From an uncultured Acidobacteriota bacterium (GTDB taxonomy: Bacteria; Acidobacteriota; Terriglobia; Bryobacterales; Bryobacteraceae), in the NCBI GenBank assembly GCA_902826605.1, contig CADEFM010000012.1:91573-155572 (forward strand): DNA of 64,000 nucleotides. The letters are read 5' to 3'. The position numbers and the translations under genes were made by a program. Under the pieces are notes generated by a model that was not told where the DNA came from, made no database searches, and saw only the letters and a list, made by a program, of their open reading frames with translations. Within the stretch, counting starts at the first letter, position 1. Every line of letters starts with the position of its first letter. Below are positions 33,224-41,832 of this stretch, one piece after another.

Positions 33224-34258
33224 ATGAAGACTGATCGTCACCGAGCCAAGACAGCGCGCGGACGCGGAACGAAGGTCGCCTACCCCAAGCATTCCTTGGA
33301 GAAATGTATCCGGATTCCACGTGCAGTGCTCGATCAGAACGCGGGAAACCAATGTACTGATCGCGAAGCAGCCACATTCGCGAAAATCGGATTCACCGGC
33401 GACGTTGCAGTAGAGATTAGTTCAGCGATCAAGTACGGCTTGCTTGAGCGGCCGACGCCTGGGAACGTGAAACCTACGGACCTCGTGCGCAAGATCATTC
33501 GACCGCAACAACCGAATGATCGGCTTGATTGCCTTCGGGCTGCGGTGCTCAATGCTCCGATATTTTCTGATCTCTACAAAAGATACAGAGGAGAGAATTT
33601 ACCGGATAGAGAGTTCCTTGTAAACACGGCCGTGGATTCTTATGCTGTCCCAAGGGACAGAGTCGAGGAATTCATTGATGCTTTCGAGGAAACGTTGAGT
33701 TACGCCAACCTGCTTGAAGAAGTAGGTGGTGGTAAGAAACGCGTGCTTGATGCAACGCATGTCACTGAATCGACAAGCGAGGAGGTGACGGACCAGCTTC
33801 GAAAATTGGCAAAAGGGGTGACGGTTCAGCCAACCGATACATGTTTCGTCATGATGCCATTCGCGGAACCGCTCGGAAGTTACTATGCGACGGTCTATCA
33901 GCCCGCGATTGAAAAAGCGAAGTTGAAAGCAGAGCGTGCTGATGCCGAGATTTTCGGAACGGGGAAGATCATCGACCAGATCTGGACCGGTATTCAAAAC
34001 GCCAGAGTTCTGGTTGCGGAATTGACCGGAAGAAATGCGAACGTACTATACGAACTCGGGCTAGCACACGCGCGCCGCAAACCGGTCGTCTTAGTTTCAT
34101 CCAACGAAGATGATGTGCCCTTTGATGTGCGGCACGTCCGTGTCATTTATTATGACGTGCGAGATCCATTTTGGGGCGCAAAACTGATTGAGAAAATCGC
34201 GGAAAATATCCTTTCGGCATTGAAGAACCCAAAGGAAGCCATACTGTTTCCGGAATAG
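33224..34258 (+). CDS. Putative defence-type protein with nucleoside 2-deoxyribosyltransferase/TIR-like domain
   Basis: A 344-residue protein. Residues ~25-180 look like a winged-helix, DUF5343-like module (ISSAIKYGLLERPTPGNVKP). Residues ~195-330 are a Rossmann-like domain with FVMMPF, IIDQIWTGIQNARVLVAELTG and NVLYELGLAHARRKPVVLV. E277 sits where the catalytic Glu of nucleoside deoxyribosyltransferases lies. Such domains occur in bacterial immune effectors that attack nucleotides or NAD. GC at third positions is visibly lower than in neighbours. The gene is flanked by a duplicated dnaB end. Function is inference. Confidence 0.75.
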   Translation: MKTDRHRAKTARGRGTKVAYPKHSLEKCIRIPRAVLDQNAGNQCTDREAATFAKIGFTGDVAVEISSAIKYGLLERPTPGNVKPTDLVRKIIRPQQPNDRLDCLRAAVLNAPIFSDLYKRYRGENLPDREFLVNTAVDSYAVPRDRVEEFIDAFEETLSYANLLEEVGGGKKRVLDATHVTESTSEEVTDQLRKLAKGVTVQPTDTCFVMMPFAEPLGSYYATVYQPAIEKAKLKAERADAEIFGTGKIIDQIWTGIQNARVLVAELTGRNANVLYELGLAHARRKPVVLVSSNEDDVPFDVRHVRVIYYDVRDPFWGAKLIEKIAENILSALKNPKEAILFPE

Positions 34259-34328
34259 CGTGCCGAGCAGAGGCAGTACTCAGCGCCCGTTTCTGAATGT
34301 GATGTCATGAACGTGCATGGCTTCATTC

Positions 34329-34386
34329 GATTTTTGGGGCAGTTCACTCGGTTGAGAACCGGGCGGAGGATCTGCCGGAAGAATAG
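34329..34386 (+). repeat. Direct repeat copy 2 (non-coding dnaB-end duplicate)
   Basis: 58 bases matching the dnaB 3' end at 33143-33201, ending in the same GAATAG. A one-base deletion breaks the frame. Together the copies bracket the putative defence gene, as att sites or a recombination scar would. Confidence 0.9.
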
Positions 34387-34449
34387 ACCACCGCGTGAAT
34401 AAAACTCAATGATCGAAGCCTTTTCATGAACGTAATTTTATGAACTCCT

Positions 34450-34496
34450 CATTGGATGTGAACGTCCAATGCAGCGGAGGCAGAAAGACGCCTCCG
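34450..34496 (+). promoter_or_regulatory. Double hairpin in the leader of a small secreted-protein gene
   Basis: Two 7-bp perfect hairpins stand in tandem: 34450-34456 with 34465-34471, and 34475-34481 with 34490-34496. The ribosome-binding site (GAGGAG, 34496-34501) abuts the second. The leader could regulate translation or mRNA stability. Confidence 0.5.
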
Positions 34497-34510
34497 AGGA
34501 GACTTACTTT

Positions 34511-34702
34511 ATGAAAAAGCTTGGACTAACGTTACTACTCTCAGCCGCCGCGATGATGGCGGCTCAGAACACTGCCGCTCCCGCCCCGATCGGCCAAGGC
34601 GCGGCTTCCACCACGACAACGAAAACGAAGAAGCATCGGAAGGCCAAAAAGCCCGCCGCGGATCATGCAACCACGCCGGACGCCGCTTCCACCAAGAAGT
34701 AA
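34511..34702 (+). CDS. Small secreted Lys/Ala-rich protein
   Basis: A 63-residue protein from the ATG at 34511, with GAGGAG 9 bases upstream. It has a signal peptide (MKKLGLTLLLSAAAMMAAQ) and a mature part of ~44 residues rich in Ala, Thr and Lys (KTKKHRKAKKPAADH). It resembles the small basic periplasmic proteins called acid-shock-like, but no family is certain. It has its own structured leader and a strong terminator, so it is a single-gene unit. Confidence 0.75.
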   Translation: MKKLGLTLLLSAAAMMAAQNTAAPAPIGQGAASTTTTKTKKHRKAKKPAADHATTPDAASTKK

Positions 34703-34728
34703 CGTCCGATTCGTCGAAAACGCTGGAT

Positions 34729-34776
34729 GCCGGAATGGCATAATCTACCTTTGTAGATTGCCATTTCGGCTTTTTT
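34729..34776 (+). terminator. Rho-independent terminator
   Basis: A long hairpin of ~18 bp with minor mismatches (arms about 34729-34748 and 34753-34770) is followed by six T residues (34771-34776). It ends the small secreted-protein transcript 26 bp after the stop. Confidence 0.88.
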
Positions 34777-34806
34777 ACGTCCGAGCCGCCAATCAGAAGG
34801 AACTTG

Positions 34807-35229
34807 ATGAAAAGTTATCGGAAAGAATTGTGGTTCGAAGTCCCCAGCCGTCGTGGATTCGTCAACATTACGCGCGATGTGGAGGCGTGTCTGCGGGAGA
34901 GCGCGATTCAGGAAGGGCTTGTCCTGGTGAACGCCATGCACATTACGGCGTCCGTGTTCATTAATGATAATGAAAGCGGTCTCCATCAGGATTATGAGAA
35001 GTGGCTGGAGAAACTAGCGCCACACGAGCCTGTTTCCGGGTATTTGCATAACCGCACGGGGGAGGACAATGCGGACGCTCATATGAAGCGCCAGGTGATG
35101 GGGCGCGAAGTGGTGGTGGCAGTCACCAAGGGCAAGCTCGACTTCGGACCCTGGGAACAGATCTTCTATGGTGAATTCGACGGGCGGCGGCGCAAGCGTG
35201 TCCTGGTCAAGATCATCGGAGAGGCCTGA
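34807..35229 (+). CDS. YjbQ family protein (UPF0047)
   Basis: A 140-residue protein from the ATG at 34807, with AAGGAA upstream. UPF0047 features are [21 protein letters not shown], the [21 protein letters not shown] segment, [20 protein letters not shown] and [13 protein letters not shown]. Family members have weak thiamine-phosphate synthase activity in vitro and an unsettled role. The gene follows a strong terminator, so it has its own promoter. Confidence 0.92.
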   Translation: MKSYRKELWFEVPSRRGFVNITRDVEACLRESAIQEGLVLVNAMHITASVFINDNESGLHQDYEKWLEKLAPHEPVSGYLHNRTGEDNADAHMKRQVMGREVVVAVTKGKLDFGPWEQIFYGEFDGRRRKRVLVKIIGEA

Positions 35230-35324
35230 TGAAACAACTGCGCGGGTTACGATGAAATCAGCACTATTGTTTGTTCGGGTTCCGCCGATGGCTAGATTGG
35301 CGGAGTGTGGCACGGAGCGGACAA

Positions 35325-36641
35325 ATGCTGACCAGGCTCGCGGAATTGTTTGGACTCTCCGGCGAAGGACAAACCTCCGGTGGACGCGAACGCGCAGCCG
35401 CGAGGGTGACAGAAGCCTGCCATCGCTTATTATCCGAACGCGGTGAAGTTTCCGGCGCTCGGCTGGCGTCTGAAATCCTGACTTCCTACGAGAATTTGGA
35501 CGCTGCCGGACGGCAGAGCTTCTTTGATTTGTTGCTGAAGGAATTCTCGCCCGATCCGGTGGAGGTAGGTCAAGCCGGCGATGCGTATCGCGACGACCCT
35601 TCGGTGGAAACGTTGGCGCGGCTCCAGCGGGCCGTTGAATCTCCCCGCCAGGAATTGTTTCGCAGGCTCAATATGGCGCCTGGAGGAACTCGGGGCCTGG
35701 TCAGACTCCAGGCTGACTTGATGAAGGCGGGCGGTCATGTACCCATCACCACGGATTTGGGTCATCTGCTCACGTCATGGTTCAATCCAGGGTTTCTGAC
35801 GCTGAAGCGAATCGATTGGCACACGTCAGCCACGATTCTGGAAAAGCTGATTCAATACGAAGCCGTGCACCAGATTAAGGGGTGGGAAGACTTGCGGCGC
35901 AGGTTGGAGGCGGACCGGCGCTGCTACGCGTTCTTTCATCCCGCATTGCCGGATGAGCCGATCATCTTCGTGGAAGTGGCGCTGACGCGGGGGATGAGCG
36001 ACAAAGTCCAGCCTTTGTTGGATTTGAGTTCCTCGGTAGTGCCTCCTGAATCCGCCGATTGCGCGGTGTTCTATTCCATTACCAATTGCCAGCCTGGACT
36101 TCGTGGCGTGCCCTTCGGGAGTTTTCTGCTCAAGCAAGTGGTGGAGGATTTGGAGCGTGAATTTCATCGAATCCGGCGTTTTGCGACGCTTTCGCCAGTT
36201 CCGGGCTTCCGGTCGTGGCTGTCGGAGAACGCTGCCGAGCCGGCCGGCGCCGTCAAGTTCACCAACATTGCGGACATCGTGGCAAAACTGGACGAACCCG
36301 GTTGGCATGAGAACGAACGGCTCGCCGCCAAACTGCGGGAGGGTCTGGTTCCTCTCTGCGCCTACTATCTGCTGCGCGCCAAGCGCGACAAGGAACCGGT
36401 GGACTCCGTAGCCCGCTTCCATCTGAGGAACGGAGCGCGTCTGGAGCGTATCAACTGGCTGGGGGATACTTCGAAGGCCGGTTTAGAGCGCTCGGCGGGA
36501 ATCATGGTGAATTACGTTTACGAGGTGGGAAACCTGGAGCGTAACCACGAGCGCTACATTTGGGAATCGCGCGTCGCGGCAGCGTCGGGTATAGAGACTT
36601 TGGCACGCCAGGCTATAACTCCTCTGACCAAAACACGTTAG
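35325..36641 (+). CDS. Malonyl-CoA decarboxylase
   Basis: A 438-residue enzyme turning malonyl-CoA into acetyl-CoA and CO2. The ATG at 35325 has GGAG 7 bases upstream. A helical N-terminal domain (about 1-120) is followed by the GNAT-like catalytic domain. Visible family segments are LLTSWFNPGFLTLKRIDWHT, CYAFFHPALPDEPIIFVEVAL, FYSITNCQPGL and FATLSPVPGFRSWL. Near the C-terminus VARFHLRNGARLERINWLGD holds the conserved FHLxNGA motif. It is probably cytoplasmic and transcribed alone. Confidence 0.93.
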   Translation: MLTRLAELFGLSGEGQTSGGRERAAARVTEACHRLLSERGEVSGARLASEILTSYENLDAAGRQSFFDLLLKEFSPDPVEVGQAGDAYRDDPSVETLARLQRAVESPRQELFRRLNMAPGGTRGLVRLQADLMKAGGHVPITTDLGHLLTSWFNPGFLTLKRIDWHTSATILEKLIQYEAVHQIKGWEDLRRRLEADRRCYAFFHPALPDEPIIFVEVALTRGMSDKVQPLLDLSSSVVPPESADCAVFYSITNCQPGLRGVPFGSFLLKQVVEDLEREFHRIRRFATLSPVPGFRSWLSENAAEPAGAVKFTNIADIVAKLDEPGWHENERLAAKLREGLVPLCAYYLLRAKRDKEPVDSVARFHLRNGARLERINWLGDTSKAGLERSAGIMVNYVYEVGNLERNHERYIWESRVAAASGIETLARQAITPLTKTR

Positions 36642-36669
36642 TAAAGCCATCGAGTAGTAACATGGATGA

Positions 36670-37878
36670 ATGGCCACGATAGCCCAAAAAACGCCCATGC
36701 AGCCGATGCAGATCGCAAATCGGCGCTCGCGTTTTCAAAGCCAGCGCACGGAAAATTTCACGGAGAGCGTCATCCGCGAGATGTCGCGGCTAGCGATCCA
36801 GTACAATGCCGTTAATCTGGCGCAGGGGTTCCCGGATTTCCCGGCTTCTGAAATTCTCAAGAACGCCGCGCGTGAGGCCATTGCCGACGATTTCAATCAA
36901 TACCCGATGACGTGGGGCATCAAGCCACTGCGCGATGCCATAGGCGCGAAGTATCAACGAACTTACGGGCTGGAATACGATCCGGAGCGGGAAATCACGG
37001 TTTGCTGCGGCGCCACGGAGGCCATGATCGCCACACTGCTGGCCGTGACCAATCCAGGCGACGAACTTATAGTGTTCGAGCCTTTCTACGAAAACTACGG
37101 ACCGGATGCACTGCTGTGCGGAGCTGAACGCAAGTTCGTCAAGCTGCATTCGCCGGACTGGCATTTCGATCCCGATGAACTGCGCAGGGCGTTTTCACCG
37201 CGCACAAAGGCCATCATTCTCAACACGCCGAACAATCCTACCGGACGCGTGTTCGACCGCGCGGCGCTGGATCAAATCGCGGCGCTGTGCCAGGAATTCG
37301 ACGCGCTGGCCATCACCGATGAAATTTACGAACACATTCTGTTCGATGGCGCGCGGCATATCCCCATCGCACAGCTCCCCGGAATGCGCGACCGCACCGT
37401 GCTGATCAGCAGCATGAGCAAGACGTATTCGGTGACTGGATGGCGTGTGGGTTGGGTGCTGGCGAGTCCGGATTTGACCGAATCCATCCGTAAGGTGCAT
37501 GATTTTCTGACCGTGGGCGCGCCCACGCCGTTGCAGCGAGCTGGAGTGCTGGCGCTTTCCCTGCCCGAAGAACACTATGCGCATTTATCCGCCGACTATG
37601 TGGAGCGCCGCGACTTGATCATCGATATTCTGGATGGTGCGGGTTTCCGCTGCTTCCGTCCGCAGGGAGCCTATTACGTGATGGCGGATATTTCCGCGTT
37701 TGGCTTCGCAGATGACATGCAGTTCGCCCGGCATCTGGTCGAAAAGGTTGGGGTCGCGGGGGTGCCGGGGTCGAGCTTCTTCCACGATATGAGCGAGGGA
37801 TCGCAGATTCTGCGCTTCTGCTTTTGTAAAAAGCTTGAGACGCTGCACGCGGCCAAAGAGCGGTTCAGGTTGATCTAG
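36670..37878 (+). CDS. Class I/II PLP-dependent aminotransferase
   Basis: A 402-residue aminotransferase. NLAQGFPDFPA binds substrate, NTPNNPTGRVF and the Asp in ITDEIYEHI contact PLP, and the Schiff-base Lys is in SSMSKTYSVTGWRVGW. The C-terminal Arg is in ILRFCFCKK. The sequence is closest in pattern to methionine/kynurenine aminotransferases (YbdL-type). The N-terminal ~20 residues (MATIAQKTPMQPM) are atypical and a later start is possible. Confidence 0.9.
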   Translation: MATIAQKTPMQPMQIANRRSRFQSQRTENFTESVIREMSRLAIQYNAVNLAQGFPDFPASEILKNAAREAIADDFNQYPMTWGIKPLRDAIGAKYQRTYGLEYDPEREITVCCGATEAMIATLLAVTNPGDELIVFEPFYENYGPDALLCGAERKFVKLHSPDWHFDPDELRRAFSPRTKAIILNTPNNPTGRVFDRAALDQIAALCQEFDALAITDEIYEHILFDGARHIPIAQLPGMRDRTVLISSMSKTYSVTGWRVGWVLASPDLTESIRKVHDFLTVGAPTPLQRAGVLALSLPEEHYAHLSADYVERRDLIIDILDGAGFRCFRPQGAYYVMADISAFGFADDMQFARHLVEKVGVAGVPGSSFFHDMSEGSQILRFCFCKKLETLHAAKERFRLI

Positions 37879-37973
37879 GGTCCGCGCCCCTTTCGTCGCA
37901 GCTCGGTTGCGGCGGCGCACTCGAATCACGAACATTAAAGTTGCTGTAGGCTGGGTCATGTAGGCTCGAAACC

Positions 37974-38789
37974 ATGCGGCTTTCCATTCGCCACCGCGTC
38001 ATCATCGGAGTCGTGCTGCTGCTTAGCGCCATTGCCTCGCTGGGCTTTGGCCAGTACCGCACGCGGATCTCGGCGCGTTACGAAGGAGAGATGCAGGATC
38101 CGGTGGAAGACCCTCCGGATGCATATCGGAAAGGCGAGTTCGCGCTGGGACGTCTGCGGTACCGGTCGCCATACGACCGCGGCTTTGGAGGATATTCCCG
38201 CTGGGGTATTGACGCCAATAAGGGCGACCGCCTCTTCATAGGCCTGCTGCACAGGCTGACACGGGTGGATGCACAGCCTGTAGAAACAATCATCGATGCC
38301 AGCGACGACAACATGTTCAATCATCCCTGGATGGTGGCGATTTCCGTGGGCGACTGGAAGCTTGCTCCAAGCGAAGCCGCGCGGATGAGAGATTACTTCG
38401 ATCGCGGGGGCTTTCTTTTCGTCGACGACTTTCACAATGACCGCGAGTGGGCCAATTTCATGGCGGGTATCCACATGATGTATCCTGCCGCTGCGGCTCG
38501 GGAATTGACGGATGACGAACCCGCGTTCCACGTCTTGTACGATTTGTCGCACCGGATCCGAGTATCGGGCGCGAACGTAGTGCATGGTTCCGGAATTGAG
38601 CGCGGTGGAATCTCTCCTCACTGGCGGGGCGTCTTCGATTCGAATGACCGCATGATTATCGCCATCTCGTTCAATCAGGACGTGGGGGATGGGTGGGAAT
38701 TCGCGGACGACCCCGATTACCCGGAGCGTCAATCGTCGGAAGGTATTCGCATTGGCATTAACTACGCGATTTACGCGATGACGCACTAG
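37974..38789 (+). CDS. DUF4159 protein
   Basis: A 271-residue protein with an N-terminal signal/anchor (about 8-27) and a DUF4159 domain: FALGRLRYRSPYDRGFGGYSRW, MVAISVGDWKLAPSEAARMRDYFDRGGFLFVDDFH, and a C-terminal GIRIGINYAIYAMTH. The fold is flavodoxin/glutamine-amidotransferase-like. Family members often lie near MoxR/VWA operons, but not here. The stop codon shares a CTAG with the stop of the converging VOC gene. Confidence 0.87.
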   Translation: MRLSIRHRVIIGVVLLLSAIASLGFGQYRTRISARYEGEMQDPVEDPPDAYRKGEFALGRLRYRSPYDRGFGGYSRWGIDANKGDRLFIGLLHRLTRVDAQPVETIIDASDDNMFNHPWMVAISVGDWKLAPSEAARMRDYFDRGGFLFVDDFHNDREWANFMAGIHMMYPAAAARELTDDEPAFHVLYDLSHRIRVSGANVVHGSGIERGGISPHWRGVFDSNDRMIIAISFNQDVGDGWEFADDPDYPERQSSEGIRIGINYAIYAMTH

Positions 38790-39322
38790 CGGTAGGTGTT
38801 GTTCGACGTATGGTCCCCGGCCAGCCAACGCTTGAGCTCGGCGTGGGCCTGGGCCTGACGCTCCCCGCCCTTTGCTTCTGCGGCCGGGTCATCTACCGTG
38901 AGCTCCACGATCATTCCGTTGGGGTCCATGGCATAGAGAGACTTGCAATAGCCATGCTCCAATACGAACATTTGCGGCTCTTTGTATCCCGCCTTCTCTA
39001 AACGCCGATGGACCGCATCCTGGGTGGCCGCATCGCACTTGAGAGCGATGTGACGGAATGGTGAAAAAGGCATGGGCGGATCGAACTGCGCCTGATCCTC
39101 GGGCTTGGCGAATTGGAAGAAGGCTAACGCGCTGTGGTCGGCCAAGCCAAAGAAGCAGTGGCAATAGACGCGTTCCGCTCCAAAGAGTTCGTCTGATTCG
39201 CACCATGTGGCCATCAGCGGGAAATTAAGCAGATCTTCGTAAAAATGCCGCGTGGCCTCCATGTCCTTCGTCACATATGCATGGTGATGGAGCCGCAACG
39301 CTTGCAAGCCTGGACTGGACAT
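38786..39322 (-). CDS. VOC-family (glyoxalase/dioxygenase-like) protein
   Basis: A 178-residue protein with paired beta-alpha-beta-beta-beta modules. LHHHAYVTKDMEATRHFYEDLL opens the first with a metal-ligand His, FRHIALKCDA opens the second, and YAMDPNGMIVELTVDD near the end gives the metal-binding Glu. This fits extradiol-dioxygenase or glyoxalase-like enzymes. The substrate cannot be told. The C-terminal ~25 residues are a charged extra helix. Confidence 0.88.
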   Translation of the reverse strand: MSSPGLQALRLHHHAYVTKDMEATRHFYEDLLNFPLMATWCESDELFGAERVYCHCFFGLADHSALAFFQFAKPEDQAQFDPPMPFSPFRHIALKCDAATQDAVHRRLEKAGYKEPQMFVLEHGYCKSLYAMDPNGMIVELTVDDPAAEAKGGERQAQAHAELKRWLAGDHTSNNTYR

Positions 39323-39390
39323 TGTGTATTCCTCAATAAAGCCGGCAGAGCTTGTACGCCGCTCCGCAGCGAGCTAACCCCGCTCTCGTC

Positions 39391-40242
39391 TTATTTGGCC
39401 TGCCGCTCTTTGGCGAGTTGGTCCTGGTAAAGCTTCTCCAGACGATCGACAGCTTCGCGAAAACCTTTGGGATCCACGAAGCGTTCCGGATTGTACGCGT
39501 CGCCAGGTTTGTATTTCTCATGAAGGCGGAACTGCGCTGCGTGGGACGCCAGAAAGACGTCCAGCTTGAGCTCCTTCTGATCGTGGAAGCTGCGCGCATA
39601 GTCCTGCGCGATGTTCGAGTATCGTGGCATTCCGTTAACTTTGACACCGGGGTTGATGCCAGGCATGTTGGCGATGAGCACACGGTAATCCTTCCCGCCC
39701 TCCTTCACCGTAAAGGAGAAGCTGGTAGCGCCTTTGGTATGGCCCGGATGATGATGCGCGGTGATTTCCACATCGCCGAGCTTGATCTTGTCGCCATTCT
39801 TCAGCCGTTGGTCCACTTGTAGGGGAGTGAATCGCATGCCGGCGTCGTCACCGAAGCGGAAGTCGCTCTTGCCTCCATCTTCCAGCAGGACTGCGTCCTG
39901 CTCCGACATGATCACGCGCGCACCGGTCTGCTTCTTGAGATCGGCGAGCGCTGCGACGTGATCGGCGTGCCCGTGCGTGGCCATTAGAATTTTTGTATCG
40001 GAGAGTTTGAATCCCAGCTGTTCCACTCCGGATTTGATCAGAGGCGCCGTTTCCGGGAACCCCGTGTTAATCAGAATGTTGCCTTGCGAAGTGGTGATCA
40101 GATACGTGGAAAGATCGTAGGTGCCCACCCAGTAGACGTTGCCGATAATTTTGAAAGGGGGAAATGGTTTGGTCCAATCCGGGTTCTGTTGAGCGAATGC
40201 GCATGCAGTGAGGGCGATCAACGGGAGTAGTCTTTGCAGCAT
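39391..40242 (-). CDS. Class B3-type metallo-beta-lactamase-fold hydrolase
   Basis: A 283-residue periplasmic enzyme with signal peptide MLQRLLPLIALTACAFAQ. Zinc ligands are H90-x-H92-x-D94-H95 (THGHADH), then His in HHHPGHTKG and His in FLASHAAQFRLH. The WVGTYDLSTYLITTSQGNILINTG opening is typical of subclass B3 lactamases from soil Acidobacteria. It would hydrolyse beta-lactams, possibly carbapenems; activity is inference. It is transcribed alone, 68 bp upstream of the VOC gene. Confidence 0.9.
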   Translation of the reverse strand: MLQRLLPLIALTACAFAQQNPDWTKPFPPFKIIGNVYWVGTYDLSTYLITTSQGNILINTGFPETAPLIKSGVEQLGFKLSDTKILMATHGHADHVAALADLKKQTGARVIMSEQDAVLLEDGGKSDFRFGDDAGMRFTPLQVDQRLKNGDKIKLGDVEITAHHHPGHTKGATSFSFTVKEGGKDYRVLIANMPGINPGVKVNGMPRYSNIAQDYARSFHDQKELKLDVFLASHAAQFRLHEKYKPGDAYNPERFVDPKGFREAVDRLEKLYQDQLAKERQAK

Positions 40243-40329
40243 AGTAGGACCAGTGTATCCAAAATCCCCGCTGCAGACCGCTTAGTCTAGGGCGAACATC
40301 ACGATGGCGCCGCGACGCGCCGCGGCACA

Positions 40330-41805
40330 CTACAGTTTGTCTTTCAACATCCGGTTCATGGTCGCCGGGTCGGCTTGCCCGCGGCTGGCTTTCATCGCTT
40401 GGCCCACCAGGAACCCGATCACCTGCTGTTTGCCGCTCTTGTACTGTTCCACCTGCTTGGGGTTTGCGGCGATCACTTCGTCGATGATCTTGCCGAGCGC
40501 GCCTTCGTCGCTGATGGCCGTCAGGCCCTCGCGCCGCATGATAGTGTCCGGGTCGTCGCCGGTCTCCACCATTTTCGGGAAGATATCCTTTGCGAGTTTC
40601 CCATTGATCTTGCCTTCGCCGATCAGCTTTACCAGCTGTCCGAGGCGCTCGGCTGCAATCGGAGAGTCTTCGATTTCCTTACCTTCCTGTTTCAACAGCG
40701 CGGCCAGGTCGCCCATCACCCAATTCGCCGCGGCACGGGCATCTCCGCTGGCCGCCACCACTGCTTCGAAATACTCGCTCATCGGGCGCGTGGCGGTGAG
40801 CACATGCGCGTCGTACTCGCGCAATCCATAGGATTCGATAAAGCGCTGCCTGCGCGACGCCGGCAACTCCGGCATTCTCTCGCGGATGCGCGCCATCCAG
40901 ACTTCACTGATTCGCAGCGGCGCAAGATCGGGCTCCGGGAAATAACGGTAATCATGCGCGCTTTCCTTGCTCCGCATGCTGATCGTCTCGTCGGCATCCG
41001 GATCATAGAGGCGCGTTTCTTGCACTACACGCCCACCGCTTTCAAGCAAAGCCACTTGCCGGGCTATCTCGTGATCTAGCGCCATTTTCAGAAATCGAAA
41101 TGAGTTGAGGTTCTTGACCTCCGCCTTCGTCCCGAATTTTTCCGCGCCCTTGAGGCGCACGCTCACGTTGGCGTCGCAGCGCAGTTGGCCCTTTTCCATG
41201 TCGCAAGTGGAAACACCCAGGTACTGCATCACCTGCTTGATCTCGGTGAGATAGGCGTGGGCTTCGTCGGAAGTGCGGATGTCGGGCTCGCTGACGATCT
41301 CAATCAGCGGCGTCCCGCTGCGATTCAGGTCCACGTAGGTGTAGCGGTCGGAATCCTTGAATCCTTCGTGAAGACTCTTGCCGGCGTCGTCTTCCATGTG
41401 CACGCGCGTGACGCCAATCCGTTTGGTTTCACCGCGGACGCTGACTTCCACGAAGCCGTGTTCCGCCAGCGGCTGATCAAACTGGGAGATCTGGTAGCCC
41501 TTGGGCAAGTCCGGGTAAAAATAGTTCTTGCGGGCGAAAATTGATTTTGAATTGACTGTGCAGTTGAGCGCCAGCGACGCTTCGATGGCCAGTTCCACGG
41601 CTTGCCGATTCAGTACCGGCAGCGCGCCCGGCAGTCCAAGGCACACGGGACACACGTTGCTATTGGGCGCGGCGCCGAAGCCAGTGGGGCAGCCGCAAAA
41701 AATCTTGGTGTTGGTTGCAAGCTGGACATGCACTTCTAGCCCAATTACGGGCTCATACTTGGCAATCATCTCCGGCGTGGCCAGCGCTTCCATACTCGAC
41801 GGCAT
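40330..41805 (-). CDS. gatB: Asp/Glu-tRNA(Asn/Gln) amidotransferase subunit B
   Basis: A 491-residue GatB. YEPVIGLEVHVQLAT opens the catalytic cradle. The zinc cysteines lie in FCGCPTGFG and NVCPVCLGLPG, and KNYFYPDLPKGYQISQFD and RCDANVSVR follow. The C-terminal YqeY-like tail domain binds tRNA. It transamidates misacylated Glu-tRNA(Gln) and Asp-tRNA(Asn) with GatA and GatC, which are not in this window. A tRNA-Gln gene is present at 2169-2242. Confidence 0.97.
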   Translation of the reverse strand: MPSSMEALATPEMIAKYEPVIGLEVHVQLATNTKIFCGCPTGFGAAPNSNVCPVCLGLPGALPVLNRQAVELAIEASLALNCTVNSKSIFARKNYFYPDLPKGYQISQFDQPLAEHGFVEVSVRGETKRIGVTRVHMEDDAGKSLHEGFKDSDRYTYVDLNRSGTPLIEIVSEPDIRTSDEAHAYLTEIKQVMQYLGVSTCDMEKGQLRCDANVSVRLKGAEKFGTKAEVKNLNSFRFLKMALDHEIARQVALLESGGRVVQETRLYDPDADETISMRSKESAHDYRYFPEPDLAPLRISEVWMARIRERMPELPASRRQRFIESYGLREYDAHVLTATRPMSEYFEAVVAASGDARAAANWVMGDLAALLKQEGKEIEDSPIAAERLGQLVKLIGEGKINGKLAKDIFPKMVETGDDPDTIMRREGLTAISDEGALGKIIDEVIAANPKQVEQYKSGKQQVIGFLVGQAMKASRGQADPATMNRMLKDKL

Positions 41806-41832
41806 GACCCATTATACCGTCGGGTGATTCCG

